A stretch of 64,000 bases of DNA from positions 231,262,109 through 231,326,108 of the forward strand of contig CM066033.1 of assembly GCA_033557465.1 (NCBI GenBank), given 5' to 3'. Below the pieces are notes generated by a model. It was given only the letters and a program-made list of their open reading frames with translations. It was not told the origin of the DNA and ran no database searches. This DNA comes from Ichthyophis bannanicus (lineage: Eukaryota; Chordata; Amphibia; Gymnophiona; Ichthyophiidae). Below are positions 18,958 to 30,088 of this stretch, piece by piece (the stretch's first letter is position 1; the number at the start of each line of letters is the position of its first letter). The position numbers and the translations under genes are program-made.

Positions 18958-19932
18958 TTTGCTACAAATGTACTTGAGATGATCAAGTTTGCGGATGACA
19001 CAAGATTATTCAAAGTTGTCAAAGCACAAGAGGATTATGAAAAATTGCAAGGGGCCCTTTATAAATTGGAAGACTGGATATCATGGCGGATGAAATTTAA
19101 TGTGGTTAAGTGCAAAGTTATGCACCTAGAAAAGAACGACCCAAACTACGGTTACATAATGCAAGGTTCCACATTAGGAACCATCACCCAGGAAAAGGAT
19201 TTAGGCATCATCGTGGATAATATTTTGAAACCCTCTGCCCAGAACAGCGGCCAAGAAAGCAAATGGAATGCTAGGAATCATAAGAAAAGGAATGGAGAAT
19301 AAAACCAAGGATATTATAATGCCTCTATCATTCCATTGTGTGACTGCACCTTGAATATTGTGTGCAATATTGGTCACCATATCTTAAAAAGGATATAGTG
19401 GAATTAGAAAAGGTAGAAAAGAGCCACCAAAACGGAAAAGGGAATGGAAGGATATCCCTATGAGGAAAGGCTTAAAATGTTAGGGCTTTTCATCTTGGAA
19501 AGAAGACGACTGAGGGGAGATATGATGAAGGTCTATAAATTAATGAATGGAGTAGAACAGATAAATCTAGATACTTTGTTTACTCCATCAAAAAGTTGAA
19601 AGACTAGTGGACACACAATGAAGCTACAATGTGCCCATTTAAGACAAATTGGAGAAAATATTTTTTCACTCAATGCATATTCAAACTCTGGAATTTGTTA
19701 CTGGAGGATGTAGTAAAAGCTATTAGTGTACCTGGGTTTAAAAAATGTTAGAACAAGTTCCTAAAGGAAAGGTCTATAAACTTCTATTAAAGAGGACCTG
19801 GGAAATTCACTGCTTACTCGGGGACAAGCATTATGGAACCTATGTACCTTTTTGGGAACCTGTCAGATACTTGTGACCTGGATTGGCCACTGTTGGCTTG
19901 ATGGACCTTGATTTGAATATGCCAGGTTTGGG
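18958..19932 (+). pseudogene. CR1 RT palm to 3' end, sense
   Basis: It opens MIKFADDTRLFKVVKAQEDY with the catalytic FADD. It continues through LEDWISWRMKFNVVKCKVMH and KDLGIIVDNIL, then loses frame after about 19300. Decayed matches to the CR1 C-terminus (RGDMMKVYKLMNG-like near 19515) and 3' region (GTGACCTGGATTGGCCACTG) follow to about 19930. It carries the part of the RT that lies just downstream of the inverted fragment next to it. Confidence 0.75.
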
Positions 19933-19959
19933 AATCGGAATGTGCAGCTTTTCCGATCT

Positions 19960-20335
19960 CTTCAGGCCTAATATTTAAAGGTATTTATCCAGCTAGCAGC
20001 ACCTACTAATTGGATAAATTGTGCTGAGTCAGCATTATCTGCAGAGCGCCTCTAATATATCTTTACAGACCACCTTGGGGACAATCTGGGGGCAGAATTC
20101 AGGCAGAGACACAGATTATCCTCATAACAGCAATTGTTAGCGTCACTGCTTGGCTAACTTACCTGGACAGCGGCTGAATATCACTGAATATAATGCCAGC
20201 CACCATCCGGTTAGTACCTGCACAGTCCAGATAGTCAGTGACAGCTACTCTCTGAATAGGGCCACTGAATGTCCATACCTTTTTGTCCACAACAGCTGGC
20301 ATTTAAAAAAACTGCTGACCACCACGGGATGAATA
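19960..20335. repeat. Dispersed repeat, partner at 38325-38750
   Basis: The sequence contains GGCTGAATATCACTGAATA and ends CTGGCATTTAAAAAAACTG then GATGAATATTG. The region 38325-38750 has a matching design, including GTTGGCATTTAAAAAAAATA and TCTGAATATTGACC. No coding potential. Probably a MITE or short interspersed repeat of unknown family. Confidence 0.4.
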
Positions 20336-20954
20336 TTGTCTTGTTTGTATTTTGCACAGTACAAGAGAAATGCATTTTTGTTTGTATTTCTCTGGTGCAG
20401 TACTACAGGTAGAATCCAGCTTCTTGAAGTTTGAGCTCAGATTTTTTCTGTATATTTCTATTTCTTTTTTTTTGTATCATTCTTTATTTATGCACGCTGA
20501 GGAAAACAGTGCATTACTTACAAAAGAGTAGTATTCAATCCTACCACAGTCCTACAATTGCAAGTCGGCAATATAAAGCCTTCTCAAAGTACAACCATGG
20601 TATACGTATTGCAGCCATGGTATCGTATATTGCAAAACAGCAGCTTAGAATCCCCAAATCAACATTCAACTTTGCCTCCTCCCCCGGGGGGGCCCTTGTG
20701 CAGCCTATAACATGAGATAGATGATCTAGTGGCAGAGAATGGGAGACATTTAAATTATTTCTCATGCTCAGGGGATTACACAGTGGGAGTGTGCAAGCCA
20801 GGTACTTACCGCAACTCTTCCCATGTCTCACAGCATGGCAAGAAGGTATGTGAAGCAAAGGTAGAGTACCTGACAGGGGCACTTCTAAGCTAATTCTAGT
20901 AGGACCCACCACTGACCACCATTCCCTAGAAGCCCATTACATTGGGAAGACTTC

Positions 20955-22400
20955 TTATTTTTTGGACCGAGTCTTGTATGGTGTCCATAAGGCCTGGTGG
21001 GCCTCCTCTTTGCCCCATATCAAACCCACCAATTGATACATTACTATAAAGTCATTTTCCCACACTCGCCAGTCTAATAAGGTAGGCCTCGCTGTGTCCT
21101 TCCACTTTTTAGCAATAACCATCCGAGCTCTCAATAATAGAAGATCTGCCAGATGAAGTCTCCCTGGCAGGATTCCAGAGCCCTGTGACATATAACCTAG
21201 TAGACAATGTGTTGGCCCAGACGCCAAAGCACTCCTATGATGATGTTGACTGAGGCGATGACATCTCTCCAAAAGAGCTCAATCTGAGGGCAATCCCACC
21301 ACTAGTGAAAGAAGTAACCTATCCCCCCCCACATCTTTGCCAACAGTCGTTCTCAGCACACAGGCCCAAATGATGGAGCCATACCCAGGTTAAGTATGCC
21401 TGCATTAATAATTGATATTGTGTCTGTTGGCAATTTGTATTAAGTACACATCGATAACCTTTCTGATGACTTATATGCATTCCACCGGAGTAAATGTACG
21501 CCCCAAATACCTCAAAATGTGGCCTCAAAATGCGTATCAGGCAGCCTGGTATAGTCTTCAAGCAGAGCTCAATAGAGTCACAACAATAACTCCTTCCAAT
21601 TGGAAACCTTATAAAAGAGCACTCGTTCAAGTCCCATGGAGCTTCTGGTCAGCTGACATAAGTGCCCAGTGTCAAGAACAAAGTGTCCTAATTGGAAGTA
21701 TTGGAAGAAAGGGATGGGTAATCCCCCTTTGTGGGTCATTTGGGCAATACTCAGTACAGTATCATTTTCAATGAAATGCCCCCAAAAAATTAACATTATT
21801 GGGTGCCCATACCTGGCGGAGATTCTCAAAGAAGGGGCTACTAAAAGGGTAATAATCTGCTATCAGTGCTTTGGGAAACAGGAACCCCTGTATTCAGACT
21901 TTTCTAAGGGCATGAGCTCAGAATAATGGTCTAAGAAGGAGGTGGTTATGGACCCTTTCTGAATTTTCGCGCACTTCCTCAAATACTGAGTAGGGATGTA
22001 ACCAGTCTCTTTCCATGCAGCCCACAGCACATATGGAGGGTGTACGTAATGGTATCTCAACACATGTAATACTGTAGCTTTATAGTACAGGGAGGTTTTG
22101 GGGCAGCCAACTCCCCCATCTTCGATGGATGGCACTAGGCGCTGCCAATGGAGCTGTGCCTTCGGTTTTCCCCAAACAAAGTGACTAAATTTTCATTCAA
22201 GCTTATGGAAAATGAGGCAGGGACCTGAATGGGCAGTTGGATAAAAAGATAGATTAACTTGGGCATCACCGTCATTTGGAGGGCTGCTACCCGACACATC
22301 CATACCATTGTGAGCCCCTCCCATCTTGCCAGCTCCTCAGTAATGGAGGTTACTAGGGGGTCGTAGTTCAACTTGAAGAGGTCTTAGTTGTAGAGGGAAT
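20955..22400 (-). pseudogene. L1/Tx1-like ORF2 C-terminal remnant
   Basis: The order of pieces fits the end of L1 ORF2. 22371-22135 reads TSITEELARWEGLTMVWMCR and VAALQMTVMPKLIYLFIQLP, the region that follows the RT domain. 22135-21863 gives HYVHPPYVLWAAWKETG. 21272-20955 gives LLLRARMVIAKKWKDTARPT and VWENDFIVMYQLVGLIWG, the final helices. The frame changes at least twice and there are stops. No YADD block is present; it lies in the deleted part. Confidence 0.65.
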
Positions 22401-22769
22401 CCTCACTCCCAGGTATTTAATCAAGGTAGCAGTTACCCCGTAGGCTGTGGACCCAAGCTATCAATGGAATAGAGGGCATAGTTCATGTCGTTGCCCACCC
22501 ATATTGAGCCCCTGGCCTGTTGATCGAAGGCCGAGAATGGCTGTTGCAAGAAGCACCCTTTAGGGCCATTGGAAGCATATACATTTAGTAAAGAAATGTC
22601 CTGATTCCCTATCCTGCCTATGACCCAAACTAATCACCCCATAGGGTCTCCACCTGACACATAGGACACAAAGGGGAGGGCAACGCCATAATTTTTTGAA
22701 TTATATGCAGAGAATTATACTTGATCCACTGTCCCCCGGGCAGCTTTTCTGCTTCAGAAGGGATCAGTC

Positions 22770-23540
22770 TCACTTCCTGTAGCAGGGCAACATCGGCCCA
22801 CTCTTTCTGCAGGTAGGAGAGGACCCACTTTCATTTGACCGAGCTGTTGAGTCCCCCTCCTCTGCAGTTACATATGGAAAGAAAGTGACATTCCATCCCT
22901 GGTAACTCATCGTTTTGGCTTTCCAGGCTTTTGTGATCACATGTTCCTTTTCCTTATACTGGAGCAACCTGATAATCTCAAGATTGTTTATTCGGCTTGG
23001 GATGAGTTTTGCAATGGGCCCACTCGATCTCATACGCTGGTACAGCCAATTGTGCAGGAAAATACTCCATTAAAATTGTTGTGCAAAGGCTCTTGCATCT
23101 TGCAGTTCAACATCTTCGGGAATCCCAAACACCCGTAGGTTCTGTCTGCAGTTGCAATTTTCACAGTCCTTCGCTTTCTCTTCCAGTCATTTAACCGCTT
23201 TTTTTAAACGGTTAATTTCTTGAATGGTTTGAGTGTCTTTATCTTCAAGCTGGCTCACTCGCTCCTCCACCTCCCCCACTCTCTTGATCAGGGGGTCAAA
23301 CAGGTCATCAAAACGGGCCAAGATAGTGGTGATAATTGCTGCCTTGGAGGTTTGGATCTCCTGCAACAGCACAGCTATGTGCTCTTGCATGTTGTCTCCC
23401 CTTGCTTCCTCTCCCGCGGCTATGGTGGTATTCGCCATTTTAACTCCAAGGGAGCCCTCCGCTACCGGTGTTTTCTTAATTGCAGCAGAACTAATTTCCT
23501 TTCCCACCTTCTCTGAGCGAGACTGCAGCATCTTGGGCAT
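22770..23540 (-). pseudogene. L1/Tx1-like ORF1 remnant
   Basis: The first 117 residues are open (23540-23187). They include a long coiled coil with VLLQEIQTSKAAIITTILAR, VGEVEERVSQLEDKDTQT and EINRLKKAV, typical of the ORF1p trimerisation region. After a stop the RRM part is unreadable. The C-terminal domain reappears at 23033-22770 with IIRLLQYKEKEHVITKAW and MSYQGWNVTFFPYVT, the usual L1 ORF1 C-terminal fold. Stops and a frameshift disrupt it. Confidence 0.7.
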
Positions 23541-23689
23541 GCTAGGGTTTAATCTTTGCCTTATACCGGTTGCCAGTAATGGTTAAATATCGGGTTTATA
23601 ATGAAGTTGGCGGGAGCTGTGTACAAGTCCACCTGTTCACATCAGGACCGGAACCGGAAGCCCTTCTATTTCTATTTCTATTATGTCCA

Positions 23690-24420
23690 CATGTATCCTG
23701 TATTTGGGAAGACTCTATCCACATTTTGCATGTGACGAAGGTGAGGTATTTTGTGAGCTTGTAGTTTCTGCATAGGGATCTGTAGCAGTCCGTGTTGTTC
23801 TGTTTTCCCAACAAGAGGTGTGTTCTAAGGACTGTTGTAATATTTGCAATGCCGCCTTTTCACAGATGCTGTGCTGGTGGCAGGGGGTGTGGCTGTTGTG
23901 GATTCCTCAGTAGTCCCCATCTATTAAAGATGACCCTGCACATGAGTCCTGGCACCATTTTCGCTAGAAAAATAAGCACTACATACATTTAAATCTGAGT
24001 GCTGCTCCGACCATGGGAATGACTATCAGACCAGAGAAATGTGTGCCTACAGGAAATATCCACAGATCTTTACATGTAATTGTATTAATAGCCATTGTTT
24101 TCCATGCAGAAATGCTTTATCAGATTACCCATTAATTCATCTTGTTCTGCCAAGAGAAGGGAAAAATGAGAGAGAACAAAGAACAGGGAACATAAAATGT
24201 GCTGCTAAGAAGACTCTGCCTTGACTTCTGCATGAAGTAAGAGATGTGCATAATGGTTGCCACTTCCAACCATGACTTGTTTCCACTTGTTAAACCACAG
24301 GAGGGCAAACGCAGTCTATGAAGTCAGACTACCGTTGAAATCTCAGCCTGCTTGCCCTGTGGGAATAAATTTAAGGTGAACTCTGAAGAAAGGATTTTCT
24401 TTAATGGTCTGGTTTTCTGG
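23690..24420. other. No recognisable gene or repeat
   Basis: AT-balanced sequence with short frames only. I see no motif, tandem array or boundary that I can support. Confidence 0.3.
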
Positions 24421-24421
24421 G

Positions 24422-24555
24422 AATGGAGGTGTAGTCTAAAGGTTAAAGCAGCAGGTTTAGAAGGGAAGACAGAAGTGCAAATCCTGCCAACACTCCTTGT
24501 GAGCTTGGGGAAGACCTCCGGCAATCTGATAGTGGCCTGCTGATGATCTTGCCCT
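24422..24555 (+). mobile_element. Degenerate tRNA-derived SINE
   Basis: The head reads GTGTAGTCTAAAGGTTAAAG (A box region) and later CAAATCCTGCCAACACTCC, matching the B box and downstream junction of the CORE-SINEs here. CTTGTGAGCTTGGGGAAG is a decayed core motif. It is truncated or too diverged after that. Confidence 0.55.
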
Positions 24556-25190
24556 TCCCAGGTAGGAAATCCTCCACGATCATCGATCATCTCCACCCCC
24601 CCCCCATGATCATCCCCTTCTTGTTGTTATCTCTTTTTAGAACCACCATGGTTAGTCTCGCAGAACTAGCACTAGTGGTCACAAGACTAGCATAAGGTCA
24701 TTCTGGCACCATTTTGAAGACTGCTGGAGACAGGGCAACAGCGGAGGGGGACTACTCCTGCCCTGTTCTAGACCACCTGGGATGAACTGGTTGGATCCTG
24801 GGTAGGTTCCAGAGTGGGGACATTTTGGGTGTGTTGGTAAGGGGGCGGGGGGCTTGAGCTTGTTGATAACAGCATTGGTGGACCCCTTTGCAGGGTCTCC
24901 ATAGCCAGAAGGCTTTCCAACCATGGTGGTCCTGAATAGGTATACTGATAGGGGGATGATCGCAGTGGGGATGTTTTTCCATGGGGATGGAATAAGATGG
25001 GGAGTGATCATGGGGAGCGATCATCGCGGAGGTAGTTCACCAGTAACTAGACTCTATTGTCAGTAATGGGCCTTACATTAAAAAACATACATTAACACAC
25101 ATTAGTAAATCTAGCCCTTAGAACCTCCTTTACTAAACTGCATTAAAATATTTGCATGCATAAATACAGATTAACCTAAAGCCCATTATT
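24556..25190. other. No recognisable gene
   Basis: This interval starts with a C-rich run and repeated GATCATC words. Minus-strand frames at 25024-24679 are Pro/His-rich and show no domain. Nothing can be assigned. Confidence 0.3.
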
Positions 25191-25194
25191 CTTT

Positions 25195-25665
25195 ATTGCA
25201 TTTCATTTCTTTCCATTAATGAAACTTATAGACTGCTTATAGTGAGACTTCTAAGCGGTTTACGAATCAAGCACATAAATTAATGGGGGTCTATTATCTA
25301 ACTAAGCATATAAGTCCTATTAACGAAGGTCAATAAATGAGGCCTGAAGAGCCTGTGTACTAAACCATGTTAGGAGACATATTTCAATAATATCCTAAGG
25401 TTTTGCATCTTATGCACCCTAACTGCTGACGTTAAGTTATTTTAGCTGTATAACCTCTGCAGAAAATGCAGGCGCTATTCCCAGCACCTTTGAGAGGACT
25501 GCTGTGCCACTAAAATGTGGCAAAGTTTGCTACTGTTTTTCTAAGTTTTATGTGTTCTTTTTATAACTGTTTTTCTAAAATTTGTATGTGCTTGATTTGT
25601 AAATGACATAGAATTCACACTATAAGCAGTCTATATGTTTAATAAATGAAATGAAATGCTACAGT
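25195..25665. repeat. Inverted repeat of about 45-bp arms flanking 380 bp
   Basis: The left arm (about 25197-25240) contains TAGACTGCTTATAGTGAG. The right arm (about 25612-25662) contains its complement, CACTATAAGCAGTCTATA, next to AATGAAATGAAATGC on the outside. The arms look like LINE/SINE 3' tails (tail plus stem before an AATGAAAT-type end), so either two tails sit head-to-head or this is a small foldback element. Confidence 0.55.
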
Positions 25666-25719
25666 ACGCTAACTCCACAGTCAATAATGCAGAATGCAAT
25701 TAGCAGACATATACATGTA

Positions 25720-25910
25720 GTTTAGTTTTTAGTTTAATTTATACTTGTATACCGCCTTTGCTGGAGCAACAAAGAGGTTTACAATGTGAATAAAAGCAAT
25801 TTCACATAAAAAATACACAAAAATACAAAGATTAAAAATTGTTTTAAAAAAATTAAAATAAAACAAAAACAAAAACTAGAACAAATCAAAAATAGAAAAC
25901 TGTGTAGTGC
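25720..25910 (-). mobile_element. L2-like LINE 3' tail fragment
   Basis: Read on minus it carries AAACCTCTTTGTTGCTCC, then GGCGGTATACAAGTATAAAT, the stem and tail architecture of L2 3' ends seen at 8676-8740. An A-rich stretch surrounds it. No coding part remains. Confidence 0.5.
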
Positions 25911-26150
25911 AACCCAGTAATAGACAATCCTAATTACATCACGTGAACTGCCACATTAGCAGTTAATGCATGGTGATTACTTTTGCATTTATTGAGATGC
26001 ACAGTCCCCGATCATTCATTATACATTTCATGTCCACTAATGGTGTTTTTTGTATTTGGTGTTTAATGAGGCAATTAGTGTGTGCTAACAGTTAACACAG
26101 TGTGTTAACAGGGTGCCACACTGTTAGTGCACATGCTTATTCACATTGGG
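25911..26150. other. AT-rich DNA with repeated TTAATGTG-type words
   Basis: Words such as GTTAATGCATGG and GTTAACACAGTGTGTTAACA occur. The latter is a short palindrome near 26092-26110. No gene or known repeat is recognised. Confidence 0.3.
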
Positions 26151-26159
26151 CCCTTTTTG

Positions 26160-26720
26160 TGCTATCTCTGCCCGCATCTAACTTCTCCGCTGGTTGTAGT
26201 TAGATGCGAAGTTAGATGGGTCAGGTAAGGGGAGGATCGGAGGTGGAGGCAGGGCGGGCGGTGGGCGGTGGACCTGTGCGTCCAGGGCCAGCGACTTGTG
26301 GAATAACTTCCCCATATGTAAAGGATTGTTGGCCTGGGACTTGAATTGGGCAGGGGGGGGGGGGCCTGAAAGCATTTCCCACAGCCCGACCCTGGCCTTA
26401 GGAGGCTGGATCGGGGGTCGGGCTGTGGGGAATGAATCCCTGAAGTTTGGCTGCTGGCATCGAGGCTCTTCAATGGAGCCACGGTGCCATGGCAACATGA
26501 CACAATGGTGCCGCAACTCCATAGAAGAGCCTTGACTGAATTAGCTGGAGACAGTCCTGTACGTGCAGGCTGGACTGAATCGCAGTCCCGGCCTGCACAT
26601 ACAGGACTGTTCATGATTCTGATCCCGTGAGGCTAGATGTGCCCTATGGGATCAGAATCGTGATCACCTCTGTACGTCCAGCTCAGATCGGACGTACAGA
26701 AGGGATCTACTTCTGGGACA
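26160..26720. repeat. GC-rich dispersed repeat with palindromes, partner at 35990-36360
   Basis: It contains GGATCGGGGGTCGGGCTGTG and a palindrome around GCTAGATGTGCCCTATGG, flanked by GATTCTGATCCC and GGGATCAGAATC. The region 35990-36360 has GGATCGGGCTGTGGGGAA and a GGCTAGATGTCCCCGTGG palindrome with similar flanks. No coding evidence. Likely a non-autonomous DNA element. Confidence 0.45.
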
Positions 26721-26859
26721 GAATAAGCCTGATTTTAAACAGCTAGTATGATAGGCCTTTAGGATTAAGTTAAGATGCATCCTTTACAAATCTAGGCACG
26801 TGCATTTACACCAAGTCTAGGTTTGGCATAAATGTTCATGCCCCCAATTTGGTGCATGT

Positions 26860-27140
26860 AGGGAGGAGTGGCCTAGTGGTTAGGGGAAGGTGCCTCAGGC
26901 CAGGGGTTCAATTCCCACTTGGGGACAGAAATCTCAGGCAGAAGGGACTGGGATTTCTAGTCCTATAGGCACTTCTTGTGGCCTTGGGCAAACCACTTAA
27001 CCCTCTATTGCCTCAGGTACACATAGATTGCGAGCCCTTTGTGGACAAGGGATTGTATCCAGTACCTGTCAGTAGTGATTGTAAACCACTCTGATGCCCT
27101 TCAGCCTTGGTGGTATATCAAGAAATTGCATAAACACATA
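26860..27140 (+). mobile_element. CORE-SINE
   Basis: The A box is GAGTGGCCTAGTGGTTAGG and the B box is AGGGGTTCAATTCCC. The core motif is CCTTGGGCAAACCACTTAAC. The 3' part has GATTGCGAGCCCTTTGTGG and GGTGGTATATCAAGAAATTG. It differs in its 3' tail from the copies at 9239 and 50034, so it is another subfamily. Confidence 0.8.
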
Positions 27141-27260
27141 TCTTATTTATTTATTTAACAGACTTTTTATACTGCATTATCATTAAGTCAAAGTGGTTTA
27201 CAACTAACATGTAAAGTATTACATTAAATGGAGATGGGTACAGTGGATCTAATCAACTAT
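27141..27260 (-). mobile_element. LINE/SINE 3' tail fragment
   Basis: It starts TTATTTATTTATTTAACAG and contains a decayed stem with AGTCAAAGTGGTTTACAAC, the reverse complement of the usual tail. Only about 120 bp are recognisable. Confidence 0.45.
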
Positions 27261-27429
27261 ACAGCTTACCTAACTAAAGCATAGTATAGGTTTAGTCGGA
27301 TTGGGTAAAGAGGGGAAAATTACAGTTGTTTATCAGGAATGTCTTAGGGAATTGCAGTTAGGCATAACAGGGCTTGTAATCTCACCTCAAGGGTTCATTA
27401 TTATTTAAGGGCTCAATATTGGCTTGCAA

Positions 27430-27640
27430 TGGCTATGTATGGCCTAGTGGATACAGCACTGGCTTGGTAATCAAGAGACCAGGATTTGATTCCCACTAGC
27501 ACTCCTTGTGGCTTTGGGCAAGTCACTTAACCTTCCATTCCCTCTGAAAGCCTGGCAATCTACTTCTAGTCACACTGCCAAGAAAACCCAGGAGTGATTG
27601 TTCTCCAGGAGCCAGCATTGACTCAGAAGGTACACACACA
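27430..27640 (+). mobile_element. CORE-SINE, different 3' end
   Basis: The head reads TATGGCCTAGTGGATACAG and CAGGATTTGATTCCCAC. The core is CTTTGGGCAAGTCACTTAAC, the best match in the window to the CORE/MIR consensus. The 3' part (AAACCCAGGAGTGATTG and GCCAGCATTGACTCAGAAGG) is unlike the other copies. Confidence 0.75.
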
Positions 27641-27744
27641 TGTATGTCTAAGGCACATAGCCATCACTGCTGACCGTTTTAAAAAAAAATAACAAGCAAA
27701 ACCCATAACAAGCAATCCGGGGCCATATCAGCCACTAGAATTAC

Positions 27745-28025
27745 GTATGAGTAGGGAGAAGGGGCCTAGAGTTGGGACAAGGTACCCCAGGCCAGAGAGC
27801 TGGGAGTTTGATTCCTGCCTTGCAACAGCAATCTCAGACCAGAGGGACTTGGGTTTCTAGTCCTATAGATGCTCCTTAACCTCTTGTTGCCTCAGGAACA
27901 CATGTAGATTGTGAGCCCTTTAGGTACAAGGGAATGTATCCAGTACCTGCTTGTGGTGTGTGTAAATGGCTCTGATGCCCTTCAGCCTGGGTGGTATATC
28001 AAGAAATTGCATAAACGTAAACATA
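27745..28025 (+). mobile_element. CORE-SINE lacking most of its core
   Basis: It is close to the copy at 26860: GAAGGGGCCTAGAGTTGGG head, GGGAGTTTGATTCCTGCC B box and GGTGGTATATCAAGAAATTG 3' end. About 25 bp including the GGGCAAGCCACTT motif are missing between ATGCTCC and TTAACCTC. Confidence 0.7.
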
Positions 28026-29757
28026 TATGGGTCTGCCACAATGCACCCCTATGAGCCACGCAGTGCAGAAGTCAACCGGGCTGTGGTGAAATTCGGCTGT
28101 TGTCTAGTCAGCTTTGGTGAAACAATCTATATTAGGTCAATTCTTCAGAGTGGAGATATTATGTCAAAATCTTTGTCTGCTTCTCACTCTATTTCTATCA
28201 GCAATTGATATTTGCAGTTTCCACCATCAATTGTGTATAAATAATAACAACTCAAGGAGATGGTCTCAGACTAATTTGGCTTATAATTCAGACCATTGTC
28301 TGTATTGTACTACCTTTTTTGCATCAAGGACCTTTCTCCTTAGTCAACCAGTAGTTTTCAAATTATAGAAATTGTAGACAGAACGCTTAACTTATCTGTC
28401 TCTTTTTCTGCCCCAACGCCTCTACTCGGCGCCTTTTTGTGTTTCACTATTTTAGCTTCTTCAGAGGTGTGTATGCTACTGTAGAAATAAACCACATTAC
28501 ATTTTAAACTACATTATCAATCTACCAAAACCTTTTTTCTATTAAAATTATATCTCTATTTGAACTTATCATACATTAACTTTCTTTGTTTAAACTAAAC
28601 CTCTACCAGTTAGCTTATTTTAGTTCAGCCTTAACTTTCATTACTTGTGCAACCCATATACTTCTATATTTCCAAAGTACTACCTCCATTCCTTACGGTT
28701 TGACCTCCCTCGCAAGAAAATACTTTGTTTGGGTAAACATAAACTGCCCACTTCTAATTTACTCCCCCAGCTTTTGTTTGTTTTATAACGCACTTGTATC
28801 TGAAACCTCTTCTGTTCAAACTTTCCCGTTACTTACTTTAACCACAGATTTTAAACTTCTTCAGTGCTCATCGATGCTGCATGTGATCTCCTTCTATATT
28901 TCATCACTTTCATCGGGATTTCACTACCGATGTGAAAAAACGCCGCGCATGCGGATTCCCTCAATACTACTGCTGTTATACGCTCTCCCCTAATGACATC
29001 AGTCTAACAAGGGATCACAAAGAGTAAAAAACTCGCTCAACATTTCACATTAATTCGGTTTCATTTTTCTGTTGTTATATGACTTATCTCATCTCGAGGT
29101 CTCAGACAACTCATAGCACTATAGTTTGGACAAACATGTACGTCCTAAATCTTGTGCTTGTTGACATCAATGACCTCTATGGTGAAAAAACTTTTTATGA
29201 TTTTCATATCAAAGACATTCTATCGAACAATTCTGAATTCTGGAACTTTAAATGGAGTACTTAGCTTCTTTTAAACAACTCTCAAATCTCTATTTCTCTC
29301 CAACCGTTCCCTTTATAAATTCCCAACGCCACTGTTCAAGCGCCCTTGTGTTTCTCCAAAAACAGGTTCATCAGGGGATCTTCTCTCCATTCATATTCTG
29401 AAAGAAAATCATAGCAACAACTACCTTATTACCAACCTTCACTAATAAAAATTCCTCACATCCAACAACCTTATTCAAAGAAATTCATACCATTAAAATG
29501 ATGCTGCACACGTCTCCAAAAGCAGATGACCATGAACTTTCCACAAACAAAGCCATTCCAAACTCTCCACCTGGATGAGAAATGCCGCGCATGCGATTTA
29601 CAGACCTATGCAACCAATTTAAAATCCTGCCTACCCATTCGCAACCCTTCACATCAGACTCTTAACGAATGGAGGGAGGGAAATGACACTTATTAAAAGA
29701 GGGCTGCTACACAGTACCCTGTCCTGTGCTGCTGAGGTAAGCAATATTCTGATTTGA
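28026..29757. other. T-rich region, no gene; two hammerhead-core-like motifs
   Basis: Short frames are spread over plus but none shows a domain. Two related blocks on minus, about 28400-28470 and 29320-29385, share GGCGTTGGG, GAAACACAA and CTGA(A/T)GA words (see findings). The rest is unassigned. Confidence 0.35.
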
Positions 29758-29968
29758 TTTAAATTATAGCTCTTTGCTCCTGCTAGGCTGTAACTTATTA
29801 TGAAATTTAAACTACAAGCTCTCAGCTGGGTTCTAAATTTAACCAGAAAGCTCCCTTCTGTGTTTCAAATTTAAACTAAAAGTACTTTGCTGATGCTAGG
29901 CCCTGAGTGACTATTAAATTTAAACTACAGCTGTCTGCTGGGTTCCAAATTTAACCAGAAAGCATCTA
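29758..29968. repeat. Tandem repeat of about 110 bp, about two copies
   Basis: AAATTTAAACTACA recurs at about 29800 and 29914. Each is followed by CTGGGTTCTAAATTTAACC or CTGGGTTCCAAATTTAACC and CAGAAAGC. TTTGCTGATGCTAGGC matches TTTGCTCCTGCTAGGC one period earlier. Confidence 0.7.
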
Positions 29969-30088
29969 AGTTCTTCAAAACTATGTCCTTTTTCTAGACA
30001 GTGTGGTACTATTGGTGCCTTCTTTGACTTACATTTTAATCTACTTTTATGTTCCCCTATCCGTATTCTAAATGATCTTATAGTCTTT

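Larger units (their letters stand above)
20455..23665 (-). mobile_element. L1/Tx1-like LINE with a large internal deletion
   Basis: On minus this holds a decayed ORF1 (23540 to about 22770), then ORF2 only from a late RT position to its C-terminus (about 22400 to 20955). A 3' end follows with AATAAAG and a poly(A) tract at about 20462-20473. EN and most of the RT are missing. The 12-bp word ATTTCTATTTCT occurs at 20454-20465 and 23668-23679, on both sides of the element. This may be a target duplication, although it is low complexity. Confidence 0.65.

Noticed and set aside
25911..26150. Replication-origin-like AT-rich palindromes
   Set aside because: Only one short palindrome (GTTAACACAGTGTGTTAAC); common in AT-rich DNA.
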